This document shows positions 60,035 to 64,000 of a stretch of 64,000 nt of DNA, one piece after another. Source of the DNA: Protonemura montana (Eukaryota; Arthropoda; Insecta; Plecoptera; Nemouridae); assembly GCA_947568835.1 (NCBI GenBank), contig OX387610.1, positions 7,527,501 to 7,591,500 on the forward strand, given 5' to 3'. Each line of letters opens with the position of its first letter. Position 1 is the stretch's first letter. Under the pieces are notes generated by a model. It was not told where the DNA came from. It saw only the letters and a list, made by a program, of their open reading frames with translations, and searched no databases. Made by a program: the position numbers and the translations under genes.

Positions 60035-60285
60035 GACTCAATTTTAACGGTATTCAATAAATTCTCTACCTGATGATCTCAGAAATGTTGAGAAATTTTT
60101 AGATTTTAAGACAAGGCTAAAACAGCTTTTAATAACCAAAGAATTGTATACCATTAGCGACTATGCCTAATGATTATATTATATTGCTTTATGATTATTT
60201 CGATGACTAATACGAACAATTGTATAATGTATCACATGCAACACATGTATATTACAGCTAAATAAAGTAACTTTGAAGAAAACAC
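60035..60285 (+). mobile_element. 3' end of a second non-LTR retrotransposon, degraded
   Basis: One frame reads NSLPDDL, then RNVEKFLDFKTRLKQLLI, then TKELYTISDYA and a stop, the usual LINE ORF2 end ('FNSLP..L......F...L...L'). A frameshift lies just before it. The 3' UTR ends with GCTAAATAAAGTAACTTTG and GAAGAAAAC. It is a different family from the copy at 8200. Confidence 0.65.
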
Positions 60286-60663
60286 GGTCCAAATTATAGG
60301 TATTCTCTAACCAACTCTTAAACGACTCTCACACACTGAACTCAATCAACATCTAACACAATCAAGTGAATTGTTCATGATACCCTCATAAGTGAAATCA
60401 TTCATCTTTGTCAATTATAAAAATAACCACACGAAGACAGCTCGTTAACCATTTAACAATCGTTTTAAACATGTTAGACGAACGCATTGAGGGCCAATCA
60501 TCAAAATCCAACTTATCACTTTGAAGTAACAACAATTTACAATCAACTTATAATAACTCAATTAAGAGGGTCATAAGTAACATTTCTTTGGCAAGCACAG
60601 CAATGATATGTCATGTAATTGAAAAAGGTATGTCAGTGTAAGTGTAAGACATATCCGTCTTAC

Positions 60664-60904
60664 AGTCTAAGAATGTGAAAGCCACGGTGTGAGACCGAAC
60701 TGAAGATATAGGTAACTCTGCTCGTAACTGGACGTAAATAGCATCTGAACGCGTCGCTGCAAGTCAGCTGAGCGGATGGTGTTTCTGGGACCTCCTCCAA
60801 TGCAAGCATCGACACTTTCGTACATTGTCGCATCTTGGTCATACCTTTCTATATTCGGTCTATAGGACTGGTACGAACTATGGATGTTGGAAAATATCTA
60901 GAAT
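60664..60904 (-). other. candidate exon, unassigned (80-codon open frame)
   Basis: After a possible acceptor GATTCTAG a frame runs 79 codons to a TAG at 60667-60665. It includes RPNIERYDQDATMYESVDAC, then RSADLQRRVQMLFTSSYEQ, then SYLYLQFGLTPWL. The composition is protein-like and richer in GC than the intron, and two other frames are also partly open. A good donor, ACT|GTAAGA, follows directly, but only after the stop and in the wrong phase for the CH1 exon at 58175. It could be an upstream shot exon with an unusual donor, the last exon of another gene, or an old repeat. I do not recognise the protein. Confidence 0.3.
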
Positions 60905-61024
60905 CATCTCGGATTGCCAGGCTAAAAGGTTATCGAAAATCTAATTTAATGTTTATTTTAAATAGTCAATGTTAAAAGTTGGTAATAACTTCAAGGTCCT
61001 GCAAGGTATCCTTGGTGGCATGAT

Positions 61025-61400
61025 GGTATCATACCCTAAAAACTAAAATATCTTAGAACTCGTCCGCTAGATGGAGTAGTTTACGATTTAGTCTTACGTT
61101 TCTCACAAAGCTGGGCCAGTGCCACCCGATGGAGCTTGCGACCTTCCTTTTAAAAACACTCTAAAATAAACTAAGTACGGCTCAAAGAATCGATGTGTGT
61201 ATATAAATCGTTGATGATAGCATAAATGAAGATTAATTCAGCGTAAATAAGTCTCAAATGCGAGTCATCTGCACGAAATCATGAAAATGAATTCTCTATT
61301 TTTGTAGGTAAAAATAGTCATTTTGGTGCCTTTAATTCGCGAAGACAGTTTGACATTAGCGCTATGGTAATACGGCTGAAAATCGTAACAGTTCTGTAAC
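61025..61400 (-). repeat. dispersed repeat family A copy, minus
   Basis: Read in reverse it has ATTTTTACCTACAAAAATAG at one end, ATGACTCGCATTTGAGACTT in the middle, and GGTCGCAAGCTCCATCGGGT at the other, in the order of the copy at 50830. Confidence 0.65.
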
Positions 61401-64000
61401 ATAATGTGTTAACCCTCAGGTACAATCGCGGTGCTAGCTCACTCCTGCGGTAGATTTCTGAACTAACAGCGATTTCTATAGCGTAGCCGTTCTCTATGAG
61501 GATAGTGTGTTTGAGCGAATTAATTATGTGTTAACACTACAACTGAAACGTCTTGATTCTTCTTTTCAGAAATCCTGAATGTAACTTAAGAATGGGAGGC
61601 CCGAGAAAATAACACAAAAGTTTCACGAGTAATTCCTTCAAAAGAATATTTTATAAAAGTTAAAGATCATCACACAGAATGTCAAACAGAATTTTTTGAT
61701 GTAGAATTTATGTTATTTTCATAACGATATTTTTTTTAGATTACTCGGGGAACTTCTATACAGATACTCAGAAGTAGCCAAAAAACCGCCTCCATTGGTC
61801 AAATAACGGAAACACGGTGTTAATAATAAACAAATTAGCATAACAAAATCACACGGGCTCGGTAAAAAATACAAATAAATGTAAGTACCAGATCCAGTAG
61901 AAGAAACAAGCTAAGTGCTAACTAATGTTGTGAATACCTGGGGAAAACTCAATGACACATAAAGCAGGAAAAAAAACAAGAAAATATAGTTTCTCATAAT
62001 TGTTTAAGAGGAGTTACGAGTCCCGAACTCCCAAGACAAATTATTTCAAAATCCTTACAATTTTTATCTGACTGAACAAACGTACTCAAATTTGACAATC
62101 GTAAAATATCGTAACAAAATTTTATTTTCAAACCGCCCTACCAAAATCCATGCCATTGCCGACGTTTAGCAAAGAATGGTTCTCGGCTAGTTTCCCATCC
62201 GAAACGCCCGTTGATAAAAGCTGTCTGCAAAATTATTAACAACCCAGCAGAGGTTAAACGCGATATTATTGTTTACCCAAGTGCTTATCACGGCACGCTA
62301 AGTACGGACGTTACGTCACCTGTTATTACTTCAAACAGGTAGTACCAGGGACGTGTCATCATCGCGTACGACGCATCTTGAGATTCAAGAAGCTGCCGTC
62401 GTTTTCTCACTACAACCGATCAAGTAGGTAAGATGTTCCTGAGATATCTCTGTAGATCTAAATCGCCTTTAGGTGCCAAAGAAAACCCTTAAGGTTTGAG
62501 AATTAAGCGGTATTTTCAATAAATAAAATATACAATCTTAATTAACAGTCATAACTTGTGTCTTATATTGAGTCACTTTTTGTCATTGTGTTTTAAATGA
62601 AAATTCCCACAGTTTACGAAACAATTAAGGTTTCCAGGGCAAGAAAAATAAGAACACTTCGAAAAAGCAATTTTAACGTTTATTTCGATGGATGAAATTA
62701 TCGCCATCTCAAGAAACTTCTTGCTTGAAAATATTGGGAGTCGGAAACAGGCCGATGTATTCAACCCGGATGCAGTAGCAGGAATTACAGAAAACCACAT
62801 TTAGGTCAGTCGGTCACCAGGATCAACCGTAAATTACACATCCAGCGGATCCAGCTACTGGAATCTGTACTGGAATTATTTCAGCCATAAAAAGCTCTCA
62901 TAAATTGTGTAAAACGTCACAAAATGAATCTCGGTATTTCAATCTTCGCAAGACCTATCTCTACCAAAGCCATCGACATTAAATTGGAGACATTTCTCCT
63001 TTGCTTCGGTCCACAATTCGCCAAAATCGGTCCACAATTTGTCGACCATCTTGTGGTTGGCATAAAAATACGCTCTCCAGAGTTTTTATGAGGGCGTCTA
63101 GACATAAAACGCAGTTCTAGCAAAACTGCCGAAATGTAGTAAATCCGAGCCTTATGAATAAATCGGTTACAGTCGATAAAGCAACGCTAAACAGCTCGTA
63201 ACAGACGGTGTAATTGAACGATAAAAATGTGGCCAACGGTCTTCTGCCTGCCGAGCTTGGCTTCATCAAAAGTGCTCCAATGCGGTTTCTGCCGACAGTA
63301 ATATAGTGCAACTTGATAAGGAGTGATAAGGGTGAATTGGTTTATCGCTAGATCAAAGACTATTAAAATATGCCGACGCACATTGATATGACGATTGAAA
63401 AAATTAATGATCACACAGAAAATCGAAATAAGTTTGCTAAAATGACAGTCAAACAAAAAAGAAATCCCCAAAATGCTTGTCAATTGACACATTTTTTTAT
63501 TGCAAAAAGCAAATAAGGTGAATTTGGTTTTCTGGTCCTTTTACTGAAACATCCATGCCCATAAAATTGGAATTAAAAACTATTGAAACAGGGTTTAATT
63601 ATAACGTGTGGTTCATATTGTAACCACATATAAAGTAGCCCGTGAGGGAAGATGCTATACCAAAGTCAAAGGATTTTGCCAAAGGATTTGTTTTCACTAG
63701 CTCTTATGGCAAAAACGGCTCGAGTGTCCTATGGCAACATCTCTCATAGGCCATAGGACAGACCGTACACATTTTCTTTATAACCAATCGAAACAATATC
63801 CAAAACTTTGTAAATTGCAACCGGCGCACTCAAAAGTAACCCTTTATACCAATTACCACACCGATACAAAGAAGTAGAAACCTTTTGTCGGCGCAGAAAG
63901 ACATTGATTGACGGTGTCCTGCCATTGGTACATGGGTTTCACCGGTCATGTGCCCAACCGAGAGAGGTTGATCCTATGGTGAGCATTATTGTTGTGCATG
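61401..64000. other. intron or upstream sequence, nothing recognised
   Basis: AT-rich. Short ORFs at 62573-63492 on the minus strand match nothing known. A small direct repeat (CGGTCCACAATT) occurs near 63010 and 63030. No exon of shot was identified here. Confidence 0.6.

Overview
This is a piece of an animal nuclear genome, most likely an insect. It is AT-rich, its introns are packed with repeats, and exon borders follow GT-AG. Almost all of the window lies inside one gene on the minus strand, the 5' part of the arthropod spectraplakin short stop (shot; the vertebrate relatives are dystonin and MACF1). The exons were found by translating the minus strand and checking splice sites and phases; they are too short to appear as ordinary long ORFs. 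The insect assignment rests on closer resemblance to fly Shot than to vertebrate dystonin or MACF1 (for example FPEPPPLHPLYD followed by ESQQRVSEYREL). The order cannot be told from this window.

Gene layout, reading leftward in transcription order: 58175-58114, 30124-30035, 24690-24613 and 22269-22177 encode the first calponin-homology domain (CH1). 5460-5297, 2845-2730 and 616-513 encode the second (CH2). 116-1 begins the plakin/spectrin-repeat region and runs off the left edge. All seven junctions keep frame. The exons upstream of 58175 were not found with confidence; 60904-60664 is a weak candidate. An in-frame ATG exon at 12792-12430 ends in a good donor of the right phase to join the CH2 exon at 5460. 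This predicts a second promoter making a protein without CH1, like the CH2-only Shot isoform class known from Drosophila.

The introns (396 bp to 28 kb) hold several mobile and tandem repeat families. (1) Composite SINEs with a 5S rRNA-derived head, about ten copies, some with multimerised heads. (2) tRNA-Ala-like units of 70 bp, in one large array, one smaller cluster and one SINE-like copy. (3) A second tRNA-derived SINE. (4) 3' ends of two non-LTR retrotransposons. (5) Several unnamed dispersed families, including a foldback element at 44357-44771. (6) Two minisatellites. (7) A 5.1 kb transposon (31895-37008) with imperfect CACGCTAAAA termini, a TA duplication and subterminal GAGTG/CACTC repeats, carrying on the plus strand the remains of a spliced, non-transposase gene inside the 28 kb shot intron. 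That last item is the most unusual object in the window.

No rRNA gene, functional tRNA gene, CRISPR array or bacterial-type operon was found. Long stretches of intron show nothing recognisable and are listed as such.
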